Source of the DNA: Candidatus Gastranaerophilales bacterium
Lineage (GTDB): Bacteria > Cyanobacteriota > Vampirovibrionia > Gastranaerophilales > Gastranaerophilaceae
Direction: 5' to 3'
Assembly (NCBI GenBank): GCA_944325595.1
Contig: CALVAQ010000004.1
Coordinates: forward strand, 62,001 to 126,000
Length of the DNA: 64,000 bases
Shown: positions 55,679 through 63,404 of the stretch, piece by piece
Numbering within the stretch: the first letter of the stretch is position 1
How the letters are laid out: the number at the start of each line of letters is the position of its first letter
The notes under the pieces: generated by a model
Told to the model about the DNA's origin: nothing
The model's input: only the letters and a program-made list of their open reading frames with translations
Databases searched by the model: none
Translations under genes and position numbers: made by a program

Positions 55679-56476
55679 TTATTCAATCGACTCCGGCAAT
55701 ATTTTTTTTAGCTCCGTTATTATTTTGTTTAATATTTCTTCTTTTTGCTCCGGTTGCGATGAAAGCAGTTCTCTTATGTTATTTTCAAAGTTTTCAGGCA
55801 GTATTTTGCAGGTACGTTTTGCGTATTTTATTTCTCTTTTTTCTCCGGGGTGAAAGACCTCGTTGAGTGCAAAGATTATATCAAAATAACTTGCCAGAAA
55901 TGCGGCGGTTCTGTGATTTATGCTCACGGGGTCATCTCTTTTTATCGCAAATTTGATTTGTTCAAGATATGAGGCGTTTTTCTTGTCACAAAGAAGCATC
56001 AAATTTCTTTTTATAATATTGTTTTTGAGCTCTTTGGGATATTCTCCCGTGATTTTCGATTGCAGGTTTTTAAACCAGTTGTCCCTGTCAAAAAGAATTT
56101 GAGATGTTGCTACATTATGCAAAAAACAAGTTGTATACCCGTTTGAGGCAAAATGCTTTGTTATGACATTCTCGACCATGTCTTGAATCCAGTTTTTGTT
56201 TCTGAACATAAAATCAAGTCCGGTTTTGCCGTCTTTTAATATCCATTCATCCCCTGTTTCAAAGTAACGGTTGTCTATCTCGGAGTCCGATGCATATTTT
56301 TTTGCAAGGTTCTGTCTGAACACGACAGGTATTTCCCTATCCGAATAAACATAGATATCGTAGTCCGACAATTCGTCACTCTGGTTTGATGTTCTTGAGC
56401 CCGAAAGAACTACGGCATATACGTAATCAAGGTTTGAATATTCTTTTGCGATTTCTTTTAATATTTCATTTATCAT
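55679..56476 (-). CDS. nucleotidyltransferase-fold protein (DUF4037-like)
   Basis: 265 residues. The N-terminus has the pol-beta nucleotidyltransferase core: hG-S in VVLSGSRTSN followed by the metal-binding D-x-D in LSDYDIYVY, with a third Asp in GLDFMF. The C-terminal helical half resembles DUF4037-type partners. Related proteins adenylylate or otherwise modify small molecules (aminoglycosides, for example) or tRNAs; substrate unknown. It precedes the Hsp20-like gene on the same strand, and overlaps its longer reading. Confidence 0.75.
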   Translation of the reverse strand: MINEILKEIAKEYSNLDYVYAVVLSGSRTSNQSDELSDYDIYVYSDREIPVVFRQNLAKKYASDSEIDNRYFETGDEWILKDGKTGLDFMFRNKNWIQDMVENVITKHFASNGYTTCFLHNVATSQILFDRDNWFKNLQSKITGEYPKELKNNIIKRNLMLLCDKKNASYLEQIKFAIKRDDPVSINHRTAAFLASYFDIIFALNEVFHPGEKREIKYAKRTCKILPENFENNIRELLSSQPEQKEEILNKIITELKKILPESIE

Positions 56477-56543
56477 AATATCTTCTCCGTGGTTACATTT
56501 ATTTTACAATATCTCTCAGAAAATTTCCTCACCGCTTATTGTG

Positions 56544-56552
56544 TGATATAAA
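56544..56552 (+). promoter_or_regulatory. extended -10 promoter, nearly leaderless
   Basis: TGaTATAAA at 56544-56552, eight bases before the ATG at 56561, with no Shine-Dalgarno site between. Confidence 0.5.
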
Positions 56553-56560
56553 GTATATGT

Positions 56561-57448
56561 ATGAGGAAGTTAGTATCGTTAGGAATAATATTTTTTGTTT
56601 TTGCCGGTTGTGCTTTTGCTGATGAAATAGGGCTTAAAGGTGCAAATGCGCAGCAGATAAAATATACACCTAAAGTTCAAAAAGAGACTAAAGAACTTAC
56701 AATTGATGAAGATACGGCACTCAAAGGAATTGTTCATCTTCAGCAGCAAAAAGACCTTGAAGACATTGAAATGCTCTGGAAATCGACCGTTGAAAACAAC
56801 AGTTTGATTAAGTTTGCCATGAAAAAACTTTCAATACCGCCTGACCAGCAGAGATATCACTCCTCTATTATGGCAAAGTCTGTATCTGCGTTGATAAACG
56901 GTGCTTCATTCGTTCCTGCGCTTTTTGGTGCAAACTATATGGTACAGTCGGCATCTTATGCTACCGGCAGATTGGCAAACAACTATCTCGCTAAAGCAAA
57001 CAACCCGAAAGAAGTCCCGCTGACCGATACTGAGCTTATTGAGCTTGCCGGTATGATAGAGTCTCTGCAAGACCAGATAATTAACTCCTATTACAACTAC
57101 AAAATGGTTCTGAGCCAGATTAAAGATGCCCGACAAAGACTGGTTTTGTATAACAAAAACTACTCAAATGCGATTAGAAATGACAATCAGATGGAGATAA
57201 TAGTTTCCGGCGCAATGTATGATGATTTGGTCTTTGAAGAGTCACAGCTTGTTAATCAGGCAAGAAAATATCAGATGGATTTGGAGCGGTTGGCAGGGAA
57301 AAAGACGGTACAGAATTTGAATTTGTATCAGTATGCGTTTAAAAATGAACTGTTTTCTCAAAAGCTTATGAATGCTAATTCTGTTTCTCAAAAAGCAACA
57401 GGACAAAAGAATACTCAAAACGGAGGTCAAAATGCAAATAAGAAATAA
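56561..57448 (+). CDS. exported TolC-like helical protein 1
   Basis: 295 residues with a signal peptide (MRKLVSLGIIFFVFAGCAFA; the FAGC could also act as a weak lipobox). After a charged linker and one Ala/Gly-rich helical pair comes a long hairpin: YYNYKMVLSQIKDARQRL, then Asn/Asp-rich turn, then VFEESQLVNQARKYQMDLERLAG. This is the pattern of TolC-family periplasmic coiled-coil hairpins ('yy.l..a...l..a...l ... G...dll.a...l..a......L..L.G'), but only one hairpin is present and no beta-barrel. Gln/Asn-rich C-terminus. Overlaps its paralog by 17 bp. Confidence 0.7.
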   Translation: MRKLVSLGIIFFVFAGCAFADEIGLKGANAQQIKYTPKVQKETKELTIDEDTALKGIVHLQQQKDLEDIEMLWKSTVENNSLIKFAMKKLSIPPDQQRYHSSIMAKSVSALINGASFVPALFGANYMVQSASYATGRLANNYLAKANNPKEVPLTDTELIELAGMIESLQDQIINSYYNYKMVLSQIKDARQRLVLYNKNYSNAIRNDNQMEIIVSGAMYDDLVFEESQLVNQARKYQMDLERLAGKKTVQNLNLYQYAFKNELFSQKLMNANSVSQKATGQKNTQNGGQNANKK

Positions 57449-58343
57449 AATTTTGACATCTGTTATTTTGGCACAGTTCTTTATTTCTCCTCTGTCTCAG
57501 GCAATCACGCTGGAGGAGATTAGCCAGCCGCTGCCTCCTGCAAACCGTCTCGGCGTTGGCAGTACGCCGGAAAATGCATACAAAGTTTCAGATGCAGACA
57601 AAAAGTTAAGCTCTAAAGAAGCCAGTCTTGACAAGAACAGCGAGGCGGTAAAAGACATCACTTATGCTGATTTGAGTCTCAAAAAGATTTCTAAAGAAAT
57701 AAGTGATGATTTGGAATTGGATTCAGCTGAAGTACTTGAGGACGTAAAACTTTTGTGGATTGGTGCCGCTCAAAACAGTGAAACGATAAAATTTATTATC
57801 TACAAACTCTCAAATCCTGATGAGGACAAACCAAATGAAAGTATTGTCAAAAAAATAATACAGCCGATTTCTACTGTGGGCAGTCTGGCGGGTATCGGTA
57901 TAGGAAATCCGATTGCGGCTGTTTCTTCAATTATGGGCAGCAGTATTCTCGGGTCAATGTCTGTAGATGACAAGGATTTAAACTACAAATTTTCAAAAGT
58001 TAACGATGCGGATATGGTCGTTTTAATCAGAAAAGTAGAGGAACTTCAAAGAAAAATAATGAATTACTATTTTGATTATATGGCGGCAAGAGAAGCTCTG
58101 ATGCGTTCTGATGAGCTTGTTTCAAAAAGGCGAAATATCTTTATGAGCGCACAACATATGTCTGACGATCAGGTGATTATGATAGATGCTTTTTACAGAG
58201 AAGCACTGAACAAACAAAGCCAGCTTAGATCTGATTTCTTGTCCAAACGCTCTGCTCTGGAACAAATTGTCGGAATGGATGTTATGGCTCAGTTTGAGGA
58301 TTTGCTCACACAGAGAGAAGAGAAGGAAAAGAAGACTAAGTAA
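57432..58343 (+). CDS. exported TolC-like helical protein 2
   Basis: 303 residues; signal peptide MQIRNKILTSVILAQFFISPLSQA. Paralog of the gene before it: shared LLW motif in EDVKLLW, a following I-K-F-x4-KLS, a Gly/Ala-rich hydrophobic pair, and a C-terminal hairpin (YYFDYMAAREAL to FLSKRSALEQIVG). Start ATG 57432 is preceded by cggagg within the previous gene, so the two are translationally coupled and probably form a hetero-oligomer in the periplasm or outer membrane. Terminator follows. Confidence 0.7.
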   Translation: MQIRNKILTSVILAQFFISPLSQAITLEEISQPLPPANRLGVGSTPENAYKVSDADKKLSSKEASLDKNSEAVKDITYADLSLKKISKEISDDLELDSAEVLEDVKLLWIGAAQNSETIKFIIYKLSNPDEDKPNESIVKKIIQPISTVGSLAGIGIGNPIAAVSSIMGSSILGSMSVDDKDLNYKFSKVNDADMVVLIRKVEELQRKIMNYYFDYMAAREALMRSDELVSKRRNIFMSAQHMSDDQVIMIDAFYREALNKQSQLRSDFLSKRSALEQIVGMDVMAQFEDLLTQREEKEKKTK

Positions 58344-58347
58344 AACA

Positions 58348-58373
58348 GAAGCCCTCCTAAAAAAGAGGGCTTC
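58348..58373. terminator. terminator after the TolC-like pair
   Basis: Arms gaagccctc and gagggcttc with an 8-base A-rich loop, then tctctc. It lies between convergent genes and may serve both. Confidence 0.7.
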
Positions 58374-58393
58374 TCTCTGAATAAGAATGAATC

Positions 58394-58939
58394 TTATGAA
58401 AAATATCTTTTCAAAAGACCTGCAAAAGCTTGACCGTGACGGGCTTCGTCTTTGCACATTTCATGAACTGTGTCATGGATTGCATCAAGGTTGAGTTCTT
58501 TTGCTCTTGTTGCAATAGCTTTTTTAGCTGCACAGGCTCCTGATTCAGCTTCAACACGCATTTCGAGGTTTTTCTTTGTAGAAGTTGTTACAACTTCACC
58601 GAGAAGCTCTGCAAATTTTGCTGCGTGTTCTGCTTCTTCAAAAGCTATTCTTTTGTATGCTTCGGCAACTTCGGGATAACCTTCTCTATCAGCCTGTCTG
58701 CTCATTGCAAGGTACATGCCTACTTCTGTGCATTCGCCGATAAAGTGGTCTTTCAATCCCTGTTTTACTTCAGCATCTACATCAGCGCCTACGCCGATTC
58801 TGTGCTCATCTGCCCAGCCTTGAGGACCTTCTTCTACTTTATTAAATTTGTCTGCACCTACACCGCAAAGAGGGCATTTTTCGGGAGGATTGTCCCCTTC
58901 ATAAACGTAACCGCAAACTGAACATACGAATTTAGCCAT
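58394..58939 (-). CDS. reverse rubrerythrin
   Basis: 181 residues. The rubredoxin domain is N-terminal (CSVC at 6-9, CPLC at 22-25) and the ferritin-like diiron domain C-terminal ([22 protein letters not shown]-type helix near 160), the opposite order to classical rubrerythrin. Reverse rubrerythrins of clostridia act as terminal parts of NADH peroxidase/oxidase and protect anaerobes against H2O2 and O2. Ribosome binding site agaggt; monocistronic by context. Confidence 0.93.
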   Translation of the reverse strand: MAKFVCSVCGYVYEGDNPPEKCPLCGVGADKFNKVEEGPQGWADEHRIGVGADVDAEVKQGLKDHFIGECTEVGMYLAMSRQADREGYPEVAEAYKRIAFEEAEHAAKFAELLGEVVTTSTKKNLEMRVEAESGACAAKKAIATRAKELNLDAIHDTVHEMCKDEARHGQAFAGLLKRYFS

Positions 58940-59062
58940 AATTTACCTCTTTCATACTATTACCATAATTACCTTCAGAAATTTTCTTTAATAAGAATAA
59001 TTCCTAATAATATTATTATACATATTTTAAATTTAATTGCAAGCTGTTTTTTTATATCCTGT

Positions 59063-59917
59063 TTATCCAAGCTGTGCTTTGATTACACGCTCAATGCCGG
59101 ATACGTCTTTGAATATTTCAATATTTTTAAAATTGTTTTTTTCAAATATTTTTTTGACATGTTCAGATTGATTAATACCGGTTTCAAAGAGTATAAAACC
59201 GTTTTTGTTCAGGTATTCAGGTGCTTTTGATACTATTTTTTCATAAAATTCAAGCCCCAAATCATCTTTTGTAAAAAGAGCTGTAGCCGGTTCAAAAAAT
59301 CTGACTTCTGTTTGAAGATGTTCTCTTTCCTGCGGCGGGATGTAAGGCGGGTTTGAAACAATAACATCATATTTTTCTTCAGGTCTTATTTGTGAATAGA
59401 TATCAGACTTTCGAAACAGTGCTTTATTCATCAAATCAAGATGCATCGCATTGTTGAGAGAAATTTTCAAGCACTCGTTTGATATATCAACCCCGAGTAC
59501 CTGTGCTTTTGTCAGTTTTGCTGTCATACAGGCAATACAACCGCATCCTGTACCTATATCAAGAACCTGAGTAAAGTCATTTTCTTTTACCGTTTCAACT
59601 GTTTTCCTGACAAGCAATTCTGTTTCCGGTCGGGGTATAAGGGTATTCTCGTTGACCTCAAATTTTTGTCCCATAAAAAATGTATACCCGAGAAGCTGTG
59701 CAATAGGCTGTCTTGTTGAGGTTCTTATTTCAACCAGCTTTTTGAGCTTTTCAATATCTTTGGGGTCCGGCATTATGCCCATAATCATATCTTTTGCGGA
59801 AATTCCGCACATAATTTCAATTGCAAAATCTATTTCCGTATTTGCTTCTTCGTATGAAAATCCGTTATTCCTGTATATCTCTATCAAATCCTTTTTGAGC
59901 AGATTCTTGTTGTTCAT
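59063..59917 (-). CDS. prmC: release factor glutamine methyltransferase PrmC (HemK)
   Basis: 284 residues. Methylates the GGQ glutamine of peptide-chain release factors. SAM motif DIGTGCGCIA and the catalytic NPPYIP are both present; the N-terminal helical domain (about 1-90, with RxQPIAQLLG and FMGQKFEV) is normal. The ATG at 59917 (gggaaaa upstream) is used; it lies inside the 3' part of the upstream gene, a 53-bp overlap in another frame. Confidence 0.95.
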   Translation of the reverse strand: MNNKNLLKKDLIEIYRNNGFSYEEANTEIDFAIEIMCGISAKDMIMGIMPDPKDIEKLKKLVEIRTSTRQPIAQLLGYTFFMGQKFEVNENTLIPRPETELLVRKTVETVKENDFTQVLDIGTGCGCIACMTAKLTKAQVLGVDISNECLKISLNNAMHLDLMNKALFRKSDIYSQIRPEEKYDVIVSNPPYIPPQEREHLQTEVRFFEPATALFTKDDLGLEFYEKIVSKAPEYLNKNGFILFETGINQSEHVKKIFEKNNFKNIEIFKDVSGIERVIKAQLG

Positions 59918-60389
59918 CAAGTATTTTCCCTATCATATTCTTTAAATCAAGTCTTGATTTTTCGGAAATATCCTCTTTTTCTATTTTATACTGTTTGCAT
60001 AGTTTGTCATAGTAATACAGCTGCTTTTTTGTGGGTTTTTCTTTTGACATTTTGAACTCAGCTGCCTTTTGGCGCTGTGCTTTTGCCAGTTCTTTTTGCT
60101 TTTCAAGGAACGGTTTTTGTTTTTCTTTTAGTTCAAGTTGTTTTTTGTTTTCATTGATTAGCGTTTTTAATTCGTTTATAAACTTTTCGCTTTCAAACTC
60201 GTTTATTATCCATTCAAAATGCGGGTTGTTTACCTCATGATAGTACTGCTCTTCTTCAATAAAAAGTTCGAGAATGTCATCGGTGGTTTTTGCGTTATAT
60301 TTTTTGACAAAACTTTTCATAAAGCCAAACAGTGAGGCTTTTTGATTTTTTGTCAAATTTAAAAACAGAGTATTTTTCAAATAATACAT
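59865..60389 (-). CDS. 174-residue basic helical protein
   Basis: Not recognised with certainty. N-terminal half folds into mixed helices; residues about 80-115 are a Lys/Glu/Gln-rich coiled coil; residues about 120-160 (TKKQLYYYDKLCKQYKI then a SRLDLKNMI helix) look like the small 'KQxxYxxKLCxxY' domain seen at the end of several phage and cyanobacterial proteins. Cytoplasmic. It starts directly after the 56-residue gene (stop and ATG abut) and overlaps prmC, so it is one operon. Confidence 0.65.
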   Translation of the reverse strand: MYYLKNTLFLNLTKNQKASLFGFMKSFVKKYNAKTTDDILELFIEEEQYYHEVNNPHFEWIINEFESEKFINELKTLINENKKQLELKEKQKPFLEKQKELAKAQRQKAAEFKMSKEKPTKKQLYYYDKLCKQYKIEKEDISEKSRLDLKNMIGKILDEQQESAQKGFDRDIQE

Positions 60390-60560
60390 TTATCTTAAAA
60401 GATCATTGATATCAAACTTTTTGGACAATTTTTCGTTGGCAAACTGAGCAAGTTTTTTGAAGATAGGATTTGTTGCTTTTTGAACTTTCGGTTCAGGGGC
60501 TTTTTGTTCCTCTTCTTTTACTTTTTCCAGTATTTTTGTTATGTCTTTTATCTTGTCCAT
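60390..60560 (-). CDS. 56-residue charged protein
   Basis: ATG at 60560, TAA at 60390-60392, immediately followed by the ATG of the 174-residue gene (TAAATG). Sequence begins MDKIKDITKILEKVKEEE and ends FDINDLLR: a highly charged helical peptide with a Pro-rich hinge. No strong ribosome binding site. Abutting stop and start codons in the same strand and the protein-like composition support it as a real small gene. Confidence 0.55.
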   Translation of the reverse strand: MDKIKDITKILEKVKEEEQKAPEPKVQKATNPIFKKLAQFANEKLSKKFDINDLLR

Positions 60561-60652
60561 TGTATTATTTTAACTCATTTTAAACTCTAATACTATATAT
60601 ATAAAAACTATTTTTGAAAAAAATTTGACTTTAGAATTAAATTTTAAACAAA

Positions 60653-60687
60653 AAAAACAGCAGATTTTTTGAAAATCTGCTGTTTTT
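60653..60687 (-). terminator. terminator after rpmA
   Basis: Perfect 16-bp arms aaaaacagcagatttt and aaaatctgctgttttt with a 3-base loop, 15 bp past the rpmA stop. Confidence 0.92.
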
Positions 60688-60702
60688 CATCTGTTTTTTG
60701 TT

Positions 60703-60957
60703 TTACACAGCGTAAACACTAACCTGTTTTCTGTCACGTCTGTGAGGCTCAAATGCTACTTTGCCGTCAATCAGTGCATACAGTGTATCGTCTTTGCCGA
60801 TACCTACATTGTTGCCGGGGTGGAATTTTGTACCTCTTTGACGAACAATGATATTACCTGCGAGAACTGACTCACCGCCGAATTTTTTTACACCGAGTCG
60901 CTTACTTTCGCTGTCACGACCGTTTTTTGTTGAGCCCATGCCCTTCTTATGTGCCAT
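60703..60957 (-). CDS. rpmA: 50S ribosomal protein L27
   Basis: 84 residues, complete. [20 protein letters not shown] is the typical start without the cleaved N-terminal extension seen in Firmicutes; [22 protein letters not shown] follows. Part of the peptidyl-transferase neighbourhood of the large subunit. It lies 47 bp after rplU, the usual order, and is followed by a strong terminator. Confidence 0.97.
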   Translation of the reverse strand: MAHKKGMGSTKNGRDSESKRLGVKKFGGESVLAGNIIVRQRGTKFHPGNNVGIGKDDTLYALIDGKVAFEPHRRDRKQVSVYAV

Positions 60958-61004
60958 TTTTATATCTCCTTATGTATTAGTTACAAGTTTTATAAAATTT
61001 GAGT

Positions 61005-61367
61005 CTATGCTTCTTCTGCCGGAGCTTCTGCTGCAGCTGTTTTTGATTTTGCTGCTGTTGTTCTGATTTTTGTAATCATAACTCTGGAGAAGAACTGTCT
61101 GTGACCCTGTTTTCTTCTGTAGCCTTTTTTTGCTCTCTGTTTGAAAACAATAACTTTTTTAGCTTTGTCGTGTTTTACGATTTTTCCTTCAACAGAAGCT
61201 TTGTCAACGTATGGTGCACCTACTTTTGATTTTGCACCGTTTACGAGCATAACGACTTTGTCGAATATAACTTTTTCATTTTCTTCGCCGTCAACGAGCT
61301 CTATGTCAACGTAGCGACCTTCTTCTACTTTGTACTGTTTTCCGCCTGTTTCAACTATTGCGTACAT
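61005..61367 (-). CDS. rplU: 50S ribosomal protein L21 with acidic/Ala tail
   Basis: 120 residues; L21 proper is about 102. Starts [14 protein letters not shown] and contains KVGAPYV and KRRKKYR-type basic region (here [14 protein letters not shown]), which binds 23S rRNA. ATG 61367 is chosen (aaagga upstream) because a longer frame lacks L21 homology. A C-terminal tail of about 18 residues ([14 protein letters not shown]) is low-complexity, like the tail of L32 in this window. Confidence 0.95.
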   Translation of the reverse strand: MYAIVETGGKQYKVEEGRYVDIELVDGEENEKVIFDKVVMLVNGAKSKVGAPYVDKASVEGKIVKHDKAKKVIVFKQRAKKGYRRKQGHRQFFSRVMITKIRTTAAKSKTAAAEAPAEEA

Positions 61368-61553
61368 TTTCTTTTCCTTTCTTTTGAGGAGTTGTAGCCC
61401 GGATTCGGTCTTCAATTTTTACGCAATCCGTGCATTTTAAGACAACTTACCTATCTAACATTGTATAGTCAAGTTTAACAAGCACATGATACGCTGTCAA
61501 TATTGAAAGACATATTGTATTGCAGTTGTAAACACTTTGAAATATAAAAATAA

Positions 61554-61573
61554 ACCCGCTGTTTTTAGCGGGT
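61554..61573 (-). terminator. probable terminator of the radical SAM transcript
   Basis: Arms acccgct and agcgggt with a 6-base loop; on the minus strand followed by ttatttttat. The radical SAM mRNA would thus have a 3' untranslated part of about 345 bases containing the dispersed element. Confidence 0.6.
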
Positions 61574-61675
61574 GAAATAGCTGGATTGTGTCTGGGTAAT
61601 TAAATGTTACCTTTATGTTATCTGAAGAATTTTTTGAGGCTATTACCCGACTGTCTAATATTTCTATTTTGGCAG

Positions 61676-61756
61676 ATACTTTCTTTCTCCTGGCAGAGCC
61701 GTACGAATCAGGATGCGCTTTGGGTATGCCTGCAAGATACAAAGAAAGAAAAGTAT
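61676..61756. repeat. dispersed element copy B
   Basis: Inverted ends atactttctttct (61676-61688) and agaaagaaaagtat (61743-61756). Central core 61696-61718 matches copy A (12053-12075) at 21 of 23 positions, in the same orientation. Like copy A it stands downstream of a minus-strand gene. Confidence 0.7.
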
Positions 61757-61917
61757 TACAAAAAAGAGAAACATACGCTCTCAAAAGTAAATCAAAAAAC
61801 AAACTGTCATTCTGAAGCGTTCAAAAAATATCGTCATAACTATAACGCTGTATCCAGAATCTTGCCAATCCGGTGTAATTCCCATGTTATGTGGTTATTA
61901 ACCTGTTTTTCAAACAT

Positions 61918-63366
61918 TTATTTGTTTATATTCTTTTTGGTTATGACAAAATTATCAACAGTGTTTGCGAGTTCGGGTGCAGGTGTATTTTTACCATCAA
62001 TATTAAGTTGAATTTCTGTTTTTAAAAATCTTGCATAATCCATATTGTATACCTTTCCGTCAGCATCAATAAGTCTTTGCATCAATATATGAGCCATTCT
62101 TGGATTATCTTTGTATTCTTTAATGAAAAGAGGTGTCATTTCTGCGTGATTTTGCATAGTTTTTGCTTTTATATTATGCTCTTTCAAAAATTTTTGCATT
62201 CTGCCGGAAGAATTGAGTTCAGTGTCAATGACAGACATTTTTTCTGCGTATTGGTTGAGTTTTTCTCTAAGCTCATTATACGTTTTTATGTACTTTTGCT
62301 CTCCTGTTAAGTCTTTTGTGTACATTTCTTTTAATTTTTTAATAACGTCAATGCACAAATCTTCCATATCTTCTGGTCTAAAATATTTTGTGTTTTTGTC
62401 TTTAGGGTTGAATGCACGCATAATGACACTGAATTTTTGACTTTTTAACAGAGGAGTGAATGTAAACAAGACATTTGCCATATCCGAGACATATCTTTCC
62501 CTCAATTGTTTTGCTTTTGCCGTGTCAGCTTTTTTCAGTGCCCTGACGGAACCAATATAAGATGTATTGAATACATTGAAGGAGATGTTAAATTGATTCA
62601 GCATTTCCATATTTTCTTCATTTGAGAAGAATTCAGCATATTTTTCAGCTCTTTTTTGCATTTTAGGATTGTTTCTATACCAGCCGGAAGTATCAAAAAC
62701 GGATTTTCTTCCCATTGAGTCATATAGTTCTTTTGTGAGTTGTGTAAAGTCAAATTCTTTGCCTTTTTTATTCTTCAAAACTATATCCATACAGTCTGCA
62801 TCGTAGAATAATTCAGTCGAGAGGAATATCAGGTCACCGTTCGCACTGGGGAAATTTTCTCCATAAATATCAATATTGTGCAGTCTCTTTCGTAATGTTT
62901 TAAAACCGTCCATAATTTTGTGAAAATCTTCATAGGACATCTCTCTGTTTGATGGCTTTGCATCAGCATAGCAGTGTCCGCACATGTGGTTGCAGCCTCT
63001 TTTTACGGCAATAACATGCAAGCCCTCGCACAGATATTGGATTTCTTTCATTGTGAGACCTTTGAAGACATCAATTTTGTATTGTATGCCTTCCAATAAA
63101 TCCAGATTAAAAAATCTAAGAATAAAACTGTCAGGATTTTCCAGCGTGTATTCAAAAAGTTCATCAGCGGCTCTTTTGGCTTTTTGGTATTTTATAAAAT
63201 CATCCGTTTCTTTTTTTATGTCAAATCCTTTAAAAGATGGCGGACAATATGTTTGAACTGGCTGAGTAATTTGAGCGGAGGTATTGTATGATAATCTGTT
63301 TGCATTTGTTTTCTGCTCAAAATATGTGCGTTTATTCAAATTCGGATTTACTGCTGAGATTTTCAT
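61918..63366 (-). CDS. FKG-tagged radical SAM protein
   Basis: 482 residues. MKISAVN start, SFKG at 44-47, then a helical part; the 4Fe-4S motif C125-x3-C129-x2-C132 (CNHMCGHC) marks a radical SAM enzyme. It is followed by helices and strands, and a Lys-rich helical C-terminal half (about 330-482) with no recognised SPASM or other cluster motif. The chemistry and substrate are unknown. Presence of the same tag as in the HNH-like and structural proteins suggests a shared location or processing route. Confidence 0.75.
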   Translation of the reverse strand: MKISAVNPNLNKRTYFEQKTNANRLSYNTSAQITQPVQTYCPPSFKGFDIKKETDDFIKYQKAKRAADELFEYTLENPDSFILRFFNLDLLEGIQYKIDVFKGLTMKEIQYLCEGLHVIAVKRGCNHMCGHCYADAKPSNREMSYEDFHKIMDGFKTLRKRLHNIDIYGENFPSANGDLIFLSTELFYDADCMDIVLKNKKGKEFDFTQLTKELYDSMGRKSVFDTSGWYRNNPKMQKRAEKYAEFFSNEENMEMLNQFNISFNVFNTSYIGSVRALKKADTAKAKQLRERYVSDMANVLFTFTPLLKSQKFSVIMRAFNPKDKNTKYFRPEDMEDLCIDVIKKLKEMYTKDLTGEQKYIKTYNELREKLNQYAEKMSVIDTELNSSGRMQKFLKEHNIKAKTMQNHAEMTPLFIKEYKDNPRMAHILMQRLIDADGKVYNMDYARFLKTEIQLNIDGKNTPAPELANTVDNFVITKKNINK

Positions 63367-63404
63367 ACAGGCAGAAAAACCCGTAAAAATATTTTTTGCT
63401 GTTT

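Larger units (their letters stand above)
61416..61917. other. 500-bp non-coding region between rplU and the radical SAM gene
   Basis: Holds the 5' side of rplU, one hairpin (61554-61573) and copy B of the dispersed element (61676-61756). Several ORFs cross it on both strands but none has a ribosome binding site or protein-like composition. It contains the presumed promoter of rplU-rpmA in its left part; no box is clear enough to call. Confidence 0.5.

Noticed and set aside
61497-62011. ORFs on both strands crossing the dispersed element between rplU and the radical SAM gene
   Set aside because: Composition is not protein-like, no ribosome binding sites, and differences between the two element copies change amino acids.
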